Shown: piece after piece, positions 1-7,970 of the stretch
How positions within the stretch are numbered: position 1 is the first letter of the stretch
How the letters are laid out: every line of letters starts with the position of its first letter
Assembly (NCBI RefSeq): GCF_008123425.1
Contig: NZ_VSSS01000035.1
Location: 1 to 35,624 of the forward strand
Direction: 5' to 3'
Origin: Bradyrhizobium rifense
Lineage (GTDB): Bacteria; Pseudomonadota; Alphaproteobacteria; Rhizobiales; Xanthobacteraceae
DNA: 35,624 nt
Program-made: the position numbers and the translations under genes
The notes under the pieces: model-generated
Database searches by the model: none
The model's input: the letters and a program-made list of their open reading frames with translations, nothing else
Told to the model about the DNA's origin: nothing

Positions 1-197
1 ATCGACCCAGAGGCTCCACCCGCGCGGCCTGAGCGCCACATCCCGAACTCTATAGCAACCATGCGCGCCCGATTGATCCGCGCGCTCATCAAAACCCTGC
101 CGCGATGTCCCTGCTGTGGCGTCGGCGCAGCATCCAACGGACGTCGACGCCCATGACGCAGTAAGACTAATCCACCCTACAGCACTCTCATCAGCCC

Positions 198-590
198 CTA
201 ATTCAACACCCGCTTGTTGTCCGGGCTGTCCAGCGAAAACGTCGGCACGTCGATCTCGAAACGTTCGCCGCTTGCGCTGACCATCTGGTAGCGGCCGGTC
301 ATGAAGCCGGAGGCGGTCGAGAGGGGCACGCCGGAGGTGTATTCGAAGCGCTCGCCGGGGGCGAGCGTCGGCTGCTCGCCGACCACGCCTTCGCCCTTGA
401 CCTCCTGCTGCCGGCCGGAGGCGTCGGTGATGATCCAGTGCCGCGTCTTGAGCTGCACGGTCTCGTCGCCGGAATTGGTGATGACGATGGTGTAGGACCA
501 GAAATAGCGCGAACGGTCGGCCGACGACTGCTCCGGAACAAAGTTCGGCTCGACGGTCACTTCGATCTGGCGGGTCACGGCGCGGTACAT
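198..590 (-). CDS. apaG: ApaG domain protein
   Basis: A 130-residue protein recognised as ApaG. The family has a single immunoglobulin-like beta-sandwich domain and was linked to Co2+/Mg2+ resistance in enterobacteria; its biochemical role is unsettled. The protein begins MYRAVTRQIEV and carries the conserved segments YFWSYTIVITN, LKTRHWIITD, GEGVVGEQP, PGERFEYTSG and GFMTGRYQM. It has no signal peptide, so it is cytoplasmic. The frame stays open upstream to about 794, but the extension is basic, Cys-rich and unlike the family, so the ATG at 588-590 is chosen. It diverges from the opgC-like gene across a 196-bp spacer. Confidence 0.93.
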   Translation of the reverse strand: MYRAVTRQIEVTVEPNFVPEQSSADRSRYFWSYTIVITNSGDETVQLKTRHWIITDASGRQQEVKGEGVVGEQPTLAPGERFEYTSGVPLSTASGFMTGRYQMVSASGERFEIDVPTFSLDSPDNKRVLN

Positions 591-786
591 GATTGCCATC
601 ATAACGAAAACCCGGCCGGGAACCAAACGCCGCAGGCGGCTTTCGCGACATCGTCCCGCCAGAATTGACAGGGAAGTACACCCCCAAAGAATACACCCGT
701 ATGTGATCCGGCCGCTTTGCGAGGCGGCGACTGGACCGGTACACTCCTTTGAACGTCGCGATTTGCGGAAGGGTTTTTGGGCCCCG
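591..786. promoter_or_regulatory. Divergent spacer apaG / opgC-like
   Basis: This 196-bp region separates two divergent start codons, so it should hold both promoters. I cannot assign -35/-10 boxes with confidence. It contains two similar short stretches, ATACACCCGT near 690 and GTACACTCCT near 738. Whether they bind anything is unknown. Confidence 0.35.
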
Positions 787-2067
787 ATGACCATTGCCGA
801 TCAAGTGACGGGATCGACGATCGCGGGAACCGCGGGTGCCAAACCTGCGGACGTCAAGCCTGCGGATGCCAAACCCGTGGCAGCGAGGCCGCGCGCGCCG
901 GCGATCACGCTGCCCGCCATCGGCGAGCGCGAACTCAGGCTCGACCTGTTCCGGGGCCTCGCACTGTGGCTGATCTTCATCGACCATCTGCCGCCGAATC
1001 TGCTGACCTGGTTCACGATCCGCAATTACGGCTTCAGCGACGCCACCGAGATCTTCATCTTCATCTCCGGCTATACCGCCGCCTTCGTCTATGGCCGCGC
1101 CATGCTGGAAGGCGGCTTCGTCATCGCCACCGCGCGCATCCTGCGCCGGGTCTGGCAGATCTATGTCGCCCACGTCTTCCTGTTCACGATCTTCCTCGCC
1201 GAGATATCCTACGTTGCGACCAGCTTCGAGAACCCGCTCTACACCGAAGAGATGGGCATCATGGATTTCCTCAAGCAGCCCGACGTGACCATCGTGCAGG
1301 CGCTACTGTTGCGCTTCCGTCCCGTCAACATGGACGTGCTGCCGCTGTATATCGTCTTGATGCTGGCGCTGCCGTTGATCCTGTGGTCGATGAAATGGCG
1401 GCCCGACGTGACGCTCGCGCTCTCGGCTTTGCTCTATGTGGCAACCTGGGAATTCGACCTCTATTTCTCCGCCTATCCGAACGGCTTCTGGGCGTTCAAT
1501 CCGCTCGCCTGGCAATTGCTGTTCGTGTTCGGGGCATGGTGCGCGCTCGGAGGTGCGCGACGCATGTCACGTATTCTGGCGTCGCCCGTGGCAATGTGGA
1601 TCTCGATCGCTTATCTCGTCGCGGCGTTCTACGTGACGCTGACCTGGTACGTGCCCCAGCTCGGCCATCTCATGCCGAAGCGACTCGAGCAGTGGATGTA
1701 TCCGATCGACAAGACCGACCTCGACGTGCTGCGCTTCACGCATTTCCTGGCGCTGGCCGCGCTCACCGTGCGTTTCCTGCCGCGGGAGTGGCCGGGCCTG
1801 AAATCGCCGTGGTTGCGGCCGCTGATCCTGTGCGGCCAGCACTCGCTGGAGATCTTCTGCCTCGGCGTCTTCCTGGCCTTTGCCGGCCATTTCATCCTGG
1901 CAGAGGTCGCCGGGGGACCGGCCATGCATGCGCTGATTAGTCTCTCCGGAATCCTGATCATGTGGGGCGTTGCCTGGGTGATTTCGTGGTACAAGCAGGT
2001 AGCCGACAAGAGCGGTACGAAAACCAAAACCGCCGCCGGCAACGCCGATCTGGCGGGAGGGGGCTGA
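787..2067 (+). CDS. opgC: OpgC-type integral membrane acyltransferase
   Basis: A 426-residue polytopic membrane protein of the OpgC family, related to the acyltransferase-3 group. OpgC proteins transfer succinyl or similar acyl groups onto osmoregulated periplasmic glucans. After an Ala/Pro/Lys-rich cytoplasmic leader of about 45 residues comes RLDLFRGLALWLIFIDH (residues 51-67). Its Arg, Asp and His match the conserved first helix where the active His lies. About ten hydrophobic segments follow. The ATG at 787 is chosen because the frame upstream is low-complexity and the protein then begins MTIADQV. Its stop overlaps the next start (TGATG), so it is translationally coupled to an exported SGNH-like gene. 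The true acceptor could be another polysaccharide. Confidence 0.88.
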   Translation: MTIADQVTGSTIAGTAGAKPADVKPADAKPVAARPRAPAITLPAIGERELRLDLFRGLALWLIFIDHLPPNLLTWFTIRNYGFSDATEIFIFISGYTAAFVYGRAMLEGGFVIATARILRRVWQIYVAHVFLFTIFLAEISYVATSFENPLYTEEMGIMDFLKQPDVTIVQALLLRFRPVNMDVLPLYIVLMLALPLILWSMKWRPDVTLALSALLYVATWEFDLYFSAYPNGFWAFNPLAWQLLFVFGAWCALGGARRMSRILASPVAMWISIAYLVAAFYVTLTWYVPQLGHLMPKRLEQWMYPIDKTDLDVLRFTHFLALAALTVRFLPREWPGLKSPWLRPLILCGQHSLEIFCLGVFLAFAGHFILAEVAGGPAMHALISLSGILIMWGVAWVISWYKQVADKSGTKTKTAAGNADLAGGG

Positions 2068-2837
2068 TGAAGGCGAAGGTTCTCCTGAGCCTGATCCTGC
2101 TGTGCGCTGGTCTCGTCGCGCCTCCGGCGCGCGCGGGCGAAGCCGTGCCTGCCGCGCCCGCAGCCTGCGAATTGCCGCCTTATCTGCTCACCACCGAAAG
2201 CCAGCTCCACAAGGTTGCCGAGACCGTCAAGGCCGGCAAGTCGCTCGAGATCCTGGTGATCGGCAGCCGCTCCACCACCATTCCGTCCTCGGAGGACAGC
2301 TCCTATCCCGCGCGCATGCAGGCCATTTTGAAGGACAAGCTGCCGCCTGCGGAGACCGTGCACGTCTCCGTAGAAATACAGAGCAAGAAGACCGCGGAGG
2401 AGGCCGCCGGAACCTTCGTTAAGCTGATGGAAGCAAAAACACCTACTTTGGTCATCTGGCAGACCGGGACCGTGGATGCTATCCGCTCCATCGATCCCGA
2501 CGATTTCCGCGGCGCCGTGACCGAAGGGGTCACTGCGTTGCAAAATGCAGGGGCTGACGTCGTCTTGATGAATTTGCAGTACAGCCCGCGTACCGAAACC
2601 ATGATCTCGGCGCCGCCCTATCTCGATAATATGCGGGTGGTGGCGCAGGAGCATGATGTCCCGCTGTTCGACCGTTTCGCAATGATGCGGCAGTGGAATG
2701 ACCAGGGTCAGTTCGACCTGTTCAGCCCCTCCCGGGGCCCTGAGCTGGCGAAACAGGTCCATGACTGCATCGGCCGGGCGTTGGCACAGTTTGTGATCGA
2801 CGCTGCCCATCTGGGGCCGGCCCAGCAGCAAAATTGA
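2067..2837 (+). CDS. Exported SGNH-fold protein lacking catalytic residues (pseudoenzyme)
   Basis: A 256-residue protein with a signal peptide (about residues 1-23, ending ARA). It aligns along most of its length with the next gene product; shared stretches are LVIWQ.GT, ADVVL and QYSPR.TE. The SGNH signature residues are gone. Block I reads GSRST, with Arg68 where the nucleophilic Ser belongs. The block II Gly region is SVEIQS. Block III is GTV (Val136) instead of GTN. No DxxH block V exists near the C-terminus. It is therefore probably a non-catalytic periplasmic partner of the OpgC-like protein or of the downstream SGNH enzyme. It overlaps the upstream stop by one base and lies 12 bp from the next gene. 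The partner role is inference; the residue losses are read directly. Confidence 0.85.
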   Translation: MKAKVLLSLILLCAGLVAPPARAGEAVPAAPAACELPPYLLTTESQLHKVAETVKAGKSLEILVIGSRSTTIPSSEDSSYPARMQAILKDKLPPAETVHVSVEIQSKKTAEEAAGTFVKLMEAKTPTLVIWQTGTVDAIRSIDPDDFRGAVTEGVTALQNAGADVVLMNLQYSPRTETMISAPPYLDNMRVVAQEHDVPLFDRFAMMRQWNDQGQFDLFSPSRGPELAKQVHDCIGRALAQFVIDAAHLGPAQQQN

Positions 2838-2849
2838 GGTCTAGCGTTA

Positions 2850-3845
2850 ATGAGTTCTCTCCGCCCTTTTGGCCTGTCGACATGGCTGGCCGCGTCCGCA
2901 GCGGCGGCGCTGCTGATGCTGATGCCTGCGATGCAGGCACCTGCTCACGCTCAAGCCGCCCAGGCGACGCCCGCGCCGCAGCAGGCTGCTAATCCCGCAC
3001 CGGCATCACCGTCCCAGACGACTGTCGCCGCGACGTCGCCCACCGAGCAGCGCGGGCTCACCTCGCGCGCCATCGACAAGGTGAAGCAGGTCGCGAAATC
3101 CGCTGGCGACATTTTCAGCCGCGTGCCTTGTTTGTCGCCGAAGGGCAGTTCGAAGACGATGGGCTCGCTGCCGCATGTCGCGGGCAAGCTCGTCGCCGGC
3201 AAGCCCGTCGTGATCGTCGCGTTCGGCTCGTCGTCGACGGCGGGCTATGGCGCAAGCTCGCCCGACTTCAACTATCCGAACCGTCTCGCCGCGCAGCTGC
3301 GCCGGCAATATCCGACCGCCGACATCACCGTCATCAATGCCGGAATCGGCGGCGAGGACGCGCCCGAGATGATGAAGCGCCTCCAGAAGGAGGTGATCGA
3401 CGTGCATCCGGATCTCGTGATCTGGCAGGTCGGCACCAATGCCGTGCTGCGCAATCTCGATCCCGGTGACACCGCCAAGATGGTCGAGGAGGGCATCACC
3501 CGCATCCAGGCCGCCGGCGATGCCGACGTCGTGCTGGTCGACCCGCAATATTCACCGCGCGTCACCGAGCGTCCCGAAAGCGCAAGCAAGATGGTGAAGC
3601 TGCTCGGCAAGGTCGCCGAGCTCCGTCACGTCGGCATCTTCCCGCGCTTCGAGGTGATGCGCGAATGGCACGAGAAGCAGGCGCTCCCGGTCGAGAGCTT
3701 CGTCATCGCCGATGGCCTGCACATGAACGATTGGGGCTATGCCTGCTTCGCCCAGCTGCTCGGCGACGACATCATCCGCTCCGTCGGCCAGATCAAGCTG
3801 GGCGTGAACGTGCCCGCGGACGTGCGGACGTACCGGCCGATGTAG
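2850..3845 (+). CDS. Exported SGNH/GDSL-family hydrolase or acyl-esterase
   Basis: A 331-residue protein with an N-terminal signal or anchor (about 1-35), an Ala/Pro/Gln-rich linker (about 36-65) and an SGNH hydrolase domain (about 115-325). All four signature blocks are present: GSSST with Ser128 as probable nucleophile, NAGIGG with Gly165, GTN with Asn197, and DGLHMN with Asp288 and His291. SGNH enzymes hydrolyse or transfer O-acyl groups. Coupling to an OpgC-like acyltransferase suggests a periplasmic step in glycan O-acylation or deacylation. A GAGG motif at 2836-2839 precedes the ATG at 2850. The gene ends at a large palindromic repeat. The substrate is unknown. Confidence 0.88.
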   Translation: MSSLRPFGLSTWLAASAAAALLMLMPAMQAPAHAQAAQATPAPQQAANPAPASPSQTTVAATSPTEQRGLTSRAIDKVKQVAKSAGDIFSRVPCLSPKGSSKTMGSLPHVAGKLVAGKPVVIVAFGSSSTAGYGASSPDFNYPNRLAAQLRRQYPTADITVINAGIGGEDAPEMMKRLQKEVIDVHPDLVIWQVGTNAVLRNLDPGDTAKMVEEGITRIQAAGDADVVLVDPQYSPRVTERPESASKMVKLLGKVAELRHVGIFPRFEVMREWHEKQALPVESFVIADGLHMNDWGYACFAQLLGDDIIRSVGQIKLGVNVPADVRTYRPM

Positions 3846-3854
3846 GCGTCGGTG

Positions 3855-3943
3855 CGTAGGGCGGGTTAGCGGAGCGTAACCCGCCGTGCATCAGCGATTG
3901 CGGAACGAAGTTGGCGGGTTACGCTTCGCTAACCCGCCCTACG
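3855..3943. repeat. Palindromic intergenic repeat, possible bidirectional terminator
   Basis: Two 31-base arms (3855-3885 and 3913-3943) are near-perfect reverse complements and flank a 27-base loop. Each arm contains a smaller inverted repeat (GGCGGGTTA...TAACCCGCC). The element lies between the convergent 3' ends of the SGNH gene and metZ, where it could act as a terminator or mRNA stabiliser. I infer that it is a dispersed repeat from its form; no second copy is in the window. Confidence 0.8.
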
Positions 3944-3972
3944 ACCCTACGAAACCGAGCCCTTGGCTCGCC

Positions 3973-5169
3973 TCACGCCTTCTCCAGCGCCGCCGTCAGA
4001 TCCTCGATCAGATCATCCGCATGCTCGAGCCCGGCCGAGAAGCGGATAAAGCCTTCGCTGATGCCGAGCGCGGCGCGATCCTCGGGCTTCAGCCGCTGAT
4101 GCGTCGTCGTCGCCGGATGCGTGACGAGGCTCTTGGCGTCGCCAAGATTGTTCGAGATTTTTGCAAGCTTGAGCTCGTTGAGCACGCGGAACGCACCCTG
4201 CTTGCCGCCCTTGACCTCGAAGCCGACCAGCGTCGAGCCGCCGCGCATCTGCTTTTTCACCAGCGCGGCCTGCGGATGATCGGCGCGGCCGGGATAGATC
4301 AGACGCGAGATTTTCGGATGGCTCGCCAGCACGTCGGCGATGCGCGCCGCTGTCTCCGTCTGCGCGCGCACGCGCACGCCGAGCGTCTCCAGGCCCTTGA
4401 GCAGCACCCAGGCGTTGAACGGCGAGATCGACGGGCCGGTCTGGCGCATGAAATTGTGAATGTGCTCGGCGATGAAGGCTTCCGAGGACAGGATAATACC
4501 GCCGAGGCAGCGGCCCTGGCCGTCGATATGCTTGGTCGCGGAGTAGACCACGACATCCGCGCCGAGCGCGAGCGGGCTCTGCCAGATCGGCGTCGCAAAC
4601 ACGTTGTCGACGACGAGCCGCGCGCCGCCGCTATGCGCGATCTCGGCAATCGCGGGAATGTCGAGCACGTCGAGCGTCGGATTGGTCGGGCTCTCCAGGA
4701 AGAACGTCTTGGTGTTCGGCTTGAGCGCACGCTGCCACTGGTCGAGATCGGCTCCGTCGACCAGCGTGGTCTCGATGCCGTAGCGGGGCAACAGATCCTG
4801 AATGACGTAGAGGCACGAGCCGAACAGCGCGCGAGATGCGACGACATGATCGCCGGCCTTTAGCGGCGCCAGGATCGCGGTCGTCACCGCGGCCATGCCG
4901 GTTGCGGCCGAGCGGGCGGCCTCAGCGCGTTCGAGCTCGATCATGCGGCGTTCGAACATCGAAATCGTCGGGTTGGAGTAGCGCGAATAGATGAAGCCGG
5001 GGTCCTCGCCCTTGAACCGCGCCTCGCACTCCTCGGCGCTGTTGTAGACATAGCCCTGGGTCAGGAACAGCGCCTCCGACGTCTCGCCATATTGCGAGCG
5101 CAGGGTGCCGGAATGAACCAGACGGGTTTCGGGACGGTATTGCGTGGTGGACGCCGGGGACTTCGACAT
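3973..5169 (-). CDS. metZ: O-succinylhomoserine sulfhydrylase
   Basis: A 398-residue Cys/Met-metabolism PLP enzyme (fold type I). MetZ converts O-succinylhomoserine and sulfide to homocysteine in the direct sulfhydrylation route to methionine. Visible motifs are YSRYSNPT (PLP phosphate contact from the neighbouring subunit), ATGMAA, ESPTNPTL, VVDNVFATP with the pyridine-binding Asp, SATKHIDGQGR with the Schiff-base lysine Lys213, and SLVTHPATTTH near the C-terminus. The ATG at 5169 follows AGGAGATCCT, a good ribosome-binding site; an upstream in-frame start at 5190 lacks one. A SAM-II riboswitch and terminator in the leader indicate feedback control by S-adenosylmethionine. Confidence 0.95.
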   Translation of the reverse strand: MSKSPASTTQYRPETRLVHSGTLRSQYGETSEALFLTQGYVYNSAEECEARFKGEDPGFIYSRYSNPTISMFERRMIELERAEAARSAATGMAAVTTAILAPLKAGDHVVASRALFGSCLYVIQDLLPRYGIETTLVDGADLDQWQRALKPNTKTFFLESPTNPTLDVLDIPAIAEIAHSGGARLVVDNVFATPIWQSPLALGADVVVYSATKHIDGQGRCLGGIILSSEAFIAEHIHNFMRQTGPSISPFNAWVLLKGLETLGVRVRAQTETAARIADVLASHPKISRLIYPGRADHPQAALVKKQMRGGSTLVGFEVKGGKQGAFRVLNELKLAKISNNLGDAKSLVTHPATTTHQRLKPEDRAALGISEGFIRFSAGLEHADDLIEDLTAALEKA

Positions 5170-5203
5170 AGGATCTCCTCTGCTGACCATCGAAAATGGT
5201 CAC

Positions 5204-5237
5204 AAAAAAACCGGCCTGGATAACTTCCACGGGCCGG
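5204..5237 (-). terminator. Intrinsic terminator in the metZ leader (attenuator)
   Basis: On the minus strand, CCGGCC (5237-5232) and TCCA (5229-5226) pair with TGGA (5220-5217) and GGCCGG (5216-5211), giving a hairpin followed at once by seven T residues (5210-5204). It lies between the SAM-II aptamer and the metZ start. An upstream GGCCGGG (5257-5251) can pair with CCCGGCC (5238-5232), which would block the terminator, so two exclusive structures are possible. Confidence 0.85.
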
Positions 5238-5260
5238 GATCACAGAGGTCCCCGGCCTGT

Positions 5261-5311
5261 TTAGCGACTTATTTAACGTGGCTGCAAGCCGGCCGGCTCA
5301 AATCACCACGG
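5261..5311 (-). promoter_or_regulatory. SAM-II riboswitch aptamer
   Basis: Read on the minus strand, this segment carries the SAM-II core: GTGGTGATTTGAGCC, then GGCTTGCAGCCACGTTAAA, then AAGTCGCTAAA. P1 is CGTGG (5310-5306) with CCACG (5281-5277). The pseudoknot helix P2 is GCTTG (5289-5285) with TAAGT (5271-5267). SAM-II riboswitches are known upstream of methionine genes in alphaproteobacteria, including metZ. About 90 bases separate it from the metZ start. Identification rests on recalled consensus, with both helices checked by eye. Confidence 0.93.
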
Positions 5312-5428
5312 GATAAGTGATGCTCATATTCCGCAATGGCCTTTCCGTCAAGGCGTCCATCGGATAGCCGTAAAAGGCTAGTATTTCCCGCATGTCCGGA
5401 TGTATTTGACCCCGATGAGGACCCCCGG

Positions 5429-6535
5429 TTGACGTTCACGGTTGCCGCCGACGCCAATGGTATCCTGCCCGACTGCATGATTGCGGCGATGGCGGAAGCG
5501 GGCCTCATCCTGCCTGCCTACGACTTCGTCGAAAGCCAGATCCAGCCGGCGAGCCTCGATTTGCGCCTCGGTGACATCGCCTACCGCGTGCGCGCGAGCT
5601 TCCTGCCCGGCCCCGGTGCCACCGTCGCCGAGCGCATCGACCAGTTGAAGCTGCACGAGTTCAGCCTCGCCGACGGCGCGGTGCTGGAGACCAACTGCGT
5701 CTACATCGTGCCGCTGCTCGAGAGCCTGGCGCTGCCGCCGGAGATCGTCGCGGCAGCCAATCCGAAAAGCTCGACCGGCCGGCTCGACGTCTTCACCCGC
5801 GTGATCGCCGACGGCACGCGTCGTTTCGACATGATCGGCGCCGGCTATCACGGCCCGCTCTATGCCGAGATCAGCCCGAAGACGTTCCCGGTGCTGGTCA
5901 GCGAAGGTTCGCGCCTGTCACAGGTGCGTTTCCGCACCGGTGACGCCATCCTCAATGCCGACGAGCTCGATGCGTTGCATGCGTCCGAGCGTCTCGTCGA
6001 CATCGATGATGCCGATCTCGCCGGCGGCGTCGCCGTCTCGGTCGATCTCTCCGGCGAAAGGGGTACGGGCTTCGTCGGCTACCGCGCGAAGCGCCACACC
6101 GGCGTGGTCGATGTCGATCGTCGCTCCGGCTACGCGGTGGAAGATTTCTGGGAGCCGATTTCGGCGCGTCCCGACGGCAGCCTGATCCTCGATCCCGGCG
6201 AGTTCTATATCCTCGCCTCCAAGGAAGCCGTGCAGGTGCCGCCCGATTACGCCGCGGAGATGGTGCCGTTCGATCCGCTGGTCGGCGAATTCCGCGTGCA
6301 CTATGCCGGTTTCTTCGATCCCGGCTTCGGTTATGCCGGCGCGGGCGGCAAAGGATCGCGCGCCGTGCTGGAAGTGCGCTCGCGCGAAGTGCCCTTCATC
6401 CTCGAGCACGGCCAGATCGTCGGCCGCCTCGTCTACGAGAAGATGCTGTCACGCCCCGACGCCATGTACGGCCAGCGCATCGGCTCGAATTACCAGGCGC
6501 AGGGCCTGAAGCTCTCCAAGCATTTTCGGGTGTAG
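5429..6535 (+). CDS. dcd: Two-domain dCTP deaminase
   Basis: A 368-residue protein of the long dCTP deaminase type, with two related dUTPase-fold halves (DCD_N and DCD_C type). It should deaminate dCTP to dUTP for dTTP synthesis. The N-terminal half has the active-site stretch KSSTGR (residues 113-118) followed by YHGPLYAEISP with Glu147. The C-terminal half repeats the fold (FRVHYAGFFDPGFGY, VLEVRSREVPF). Ordinary bacterial Dcd is about 190 residues, so this is a tandem fusion. I chose TTG at 5429 because GAGG at 5417-5420 sits 8 bases upstream and the protein then begins TFTVAADANG; the open frame continues upstream to 5336 without family-like sequence. It diverges from the metZ leader. Confidence 0.87.
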   Translation: MTFTVAADANGILPDCMIAAMAEAGLILPAYDFVESQIQPASLDLRLGDIAYRVRASFLPGPGATVAERIDQLKLHEFSLADGAVLETNCVYIVPLLESLALPPEIVAAANPKSSTGRLDVFTRVIADGTRRFDMIGAGYHGPLYAEISPKTFPVLVSEGSRLSQVRFRTGDAILNADELDALHASERLVDIDDADLAGGVAVSVDLSGERGTGFVGYRAKRHTGVVDVDRRSGYAVEDFWEPISARPDGSLILDPGEFYILASKEAVQVPPDYAAEMVPFDPLVGEFRVHYAGFFDPGFGYAGAGGKGSRAVLEVRSREVPFILEHGQIVGRLVYEKMLSRPDAMYGQRIGSNYQAQGLKLSKHFRV

Positions 6536-6554
6536 TGCCAGCCTCACACTCCGC

Positions 6555-6708
6555 TGTCGTCCCTGCCTAGTGCGCAATTGCGCACGGGGCGCAGGGACCC
6601 ATAACCACAGGGAGTAGTTTGGCGAAGGCTCGTGGTTGCGAGCTTCCCGCAAAACTACTCCCTGTGGTTATGGGTCCCGGGTCGCGCTTCGCTTGCCCGG
6701 GACGACGG
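6555..6708. repeat. Modular palindromic repeat, copy 1 (A/A type)
   Basis: A 27-base arm (6594-6620) and its perfect reverse complement (6652-6678) flank a 31-base loop. Both carry the half-site ATAACCACAGGGAGTAGTTT. Outer flanks resemble GTCGTCCC...GGGACGAC. Related copies lie at 27186-27312 and 35481-35612. It occupies the gap between dcd and the next gene and can fold into a long hairpin. Confidence 0.88.
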
Positions 6709-6755
6709 GGTAGAGTGTTGCGGCACCAACGACAATAACAAACCGGGAGCAAACG

Positions 6756-7804
6756 ATGACCGCAGCAGACGCCGCGCAAGAATCCCAATGGAAACGCTGG
6801 CATGCGGTCGCCGATCTCTATCATGCTTGCTTCACCGGCCTCATCCTCACCGTCGTCACGCGGCGCGGCACGGCGGATGCCACCGAATTCGTCTTCCGCG
6901 TGTTCCGTCGCCAGCAGCAGGAACGCTTCCTGCCTGGCTTGCAAAAGCTCGGCCTCAGCCATCTGCCGCCGGCGGTAGCGGCTGCGCAATATCACTATCT
7001 CTCCAACTGGATCGGCGGCGTGCATGTCGAATACATGTATGAGAGCGATACCAAAGCCTGGATCCGCTATCCGCCGCCGCGCTGGATCTGGAAGGGCACC
7101 GCAATCTGCGGCGTGCCGGGCGAGGTCTCGCGCGCGATGCTGCGCGGCTGGCACGCCAACAACGGCGTTGCGCTCGGTGATACCAGGCTCGGCTTCGTCT
7201 GCACCAAGCAGAGCGTCGACGGCCAGGATGGTCTCGAAGGCTACTACCATCAATACGACCATCCGCTCGAGCTCGACCAGCGCCTGGTGTTCGCGCGGCA
7301 CCTCGAAGCGCCGCTGTTCGACGCGAAGACGGCACCAGCTCTGCCGGTGTCGAGCTGGCCGAAGCCGCGGCTGGAAAGGGCCTATCGCAACTACGCGATG
7401 GAGTATGTCCGCACGGCTGCGCCCGTGATGGTGCAGCTGTTCGGGCCGGAAGATGCCGGTTATCTCCTGCACGTCACCGGCAAGCTGATCGGCATGCAAT
7501 ATTTCGACGAGGTCGCAGCCGCACTGTCGGCGACACTGGTGGCGCGAGCGAGTTCGCATCCTTCCTCAACGCGCTGTTCGCGGCGCAGGATGACGCGGCC
7601 GAGACCGCGCAATCCGAAGGCACGTTCGAAATCCGCCAGCAGAGCTGGAAGCTGATGGATGATGTCGCCGATTATCATCGCGCCTGCGCAAAAGTGCTTG
7701 AAGGGCTTTTCGAAGGGCTGGCTGCTGGATGCGGCCGGCATATCGGCGTGCATTTGCGCCCGACAGCGGGGGGCCGGCCGCCGCTGGTCTGGACGGTCGG
7801 GTAA
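6756..7804 (+). pseudogene. Conserved protein of unknown function, frameshifted
   Basis: I do not recognise the family. An ATG at 6756 follows GGGAG and encodes a soluble-looking protein rich in aromatic residues (YHYLSNWIGG, RYPPPRWIWKG, GYYHQYDHP). Around 7521-7550 the family-like sequence jumps frame. The original frame becomes an Arg/Ser-rich tail ending at 7655. A second frame reads on as GDTGGASEFASFLNALFAAQ, then SWKLMDDVADYHRACAKVL, and stops at 7802-7804. The change equals a one-base loss or two-base gain. Intact, the product would be about 349 residues. I see no slippery heptamer, so a sequencing error or a genuine inactivating mutation is likelier than programmed frameshifting. Confidence 0.75.
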
Positions 7805-7970
7805 TTCCACCACTTGAAATGCGCTGCCGCAGGGCACGCCTGCAGCTGGCGCAGGAGGAATCGGTAGCCGCTGTGCTAACACGTCCGCACCGCGCTTTCT
7901 GCGCGAGGAAATTGATTGGCACATCTATGCATTGCTGCGCCGCAAATGGCGCTTATGCCCGGGAGAGGAC

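Noticed and set aside
61..153. Short plus-strand frame starting ATGCGCGCCCG and containing CPCCG
   Set aside because: Only 30 codons, no ribosome-binding site, no recognised homology; the Cys cluster may be chance. The first 197 bases hold nothing I can support.
1629..2831. 400-codon minus-strand frame opposite opgC and the first SGNH gene
   Set aside because: Composition is His/Arg/Gln-rich with no family features; it is the antisense shadow of two clear coding genes in GC-rich DNA.
7521..7550. Programmed ribosomal frameshift
   Set aside because: No slippery heptamer or downstream pseudoknot could be seen; a mutation or sequencing error is simpler.
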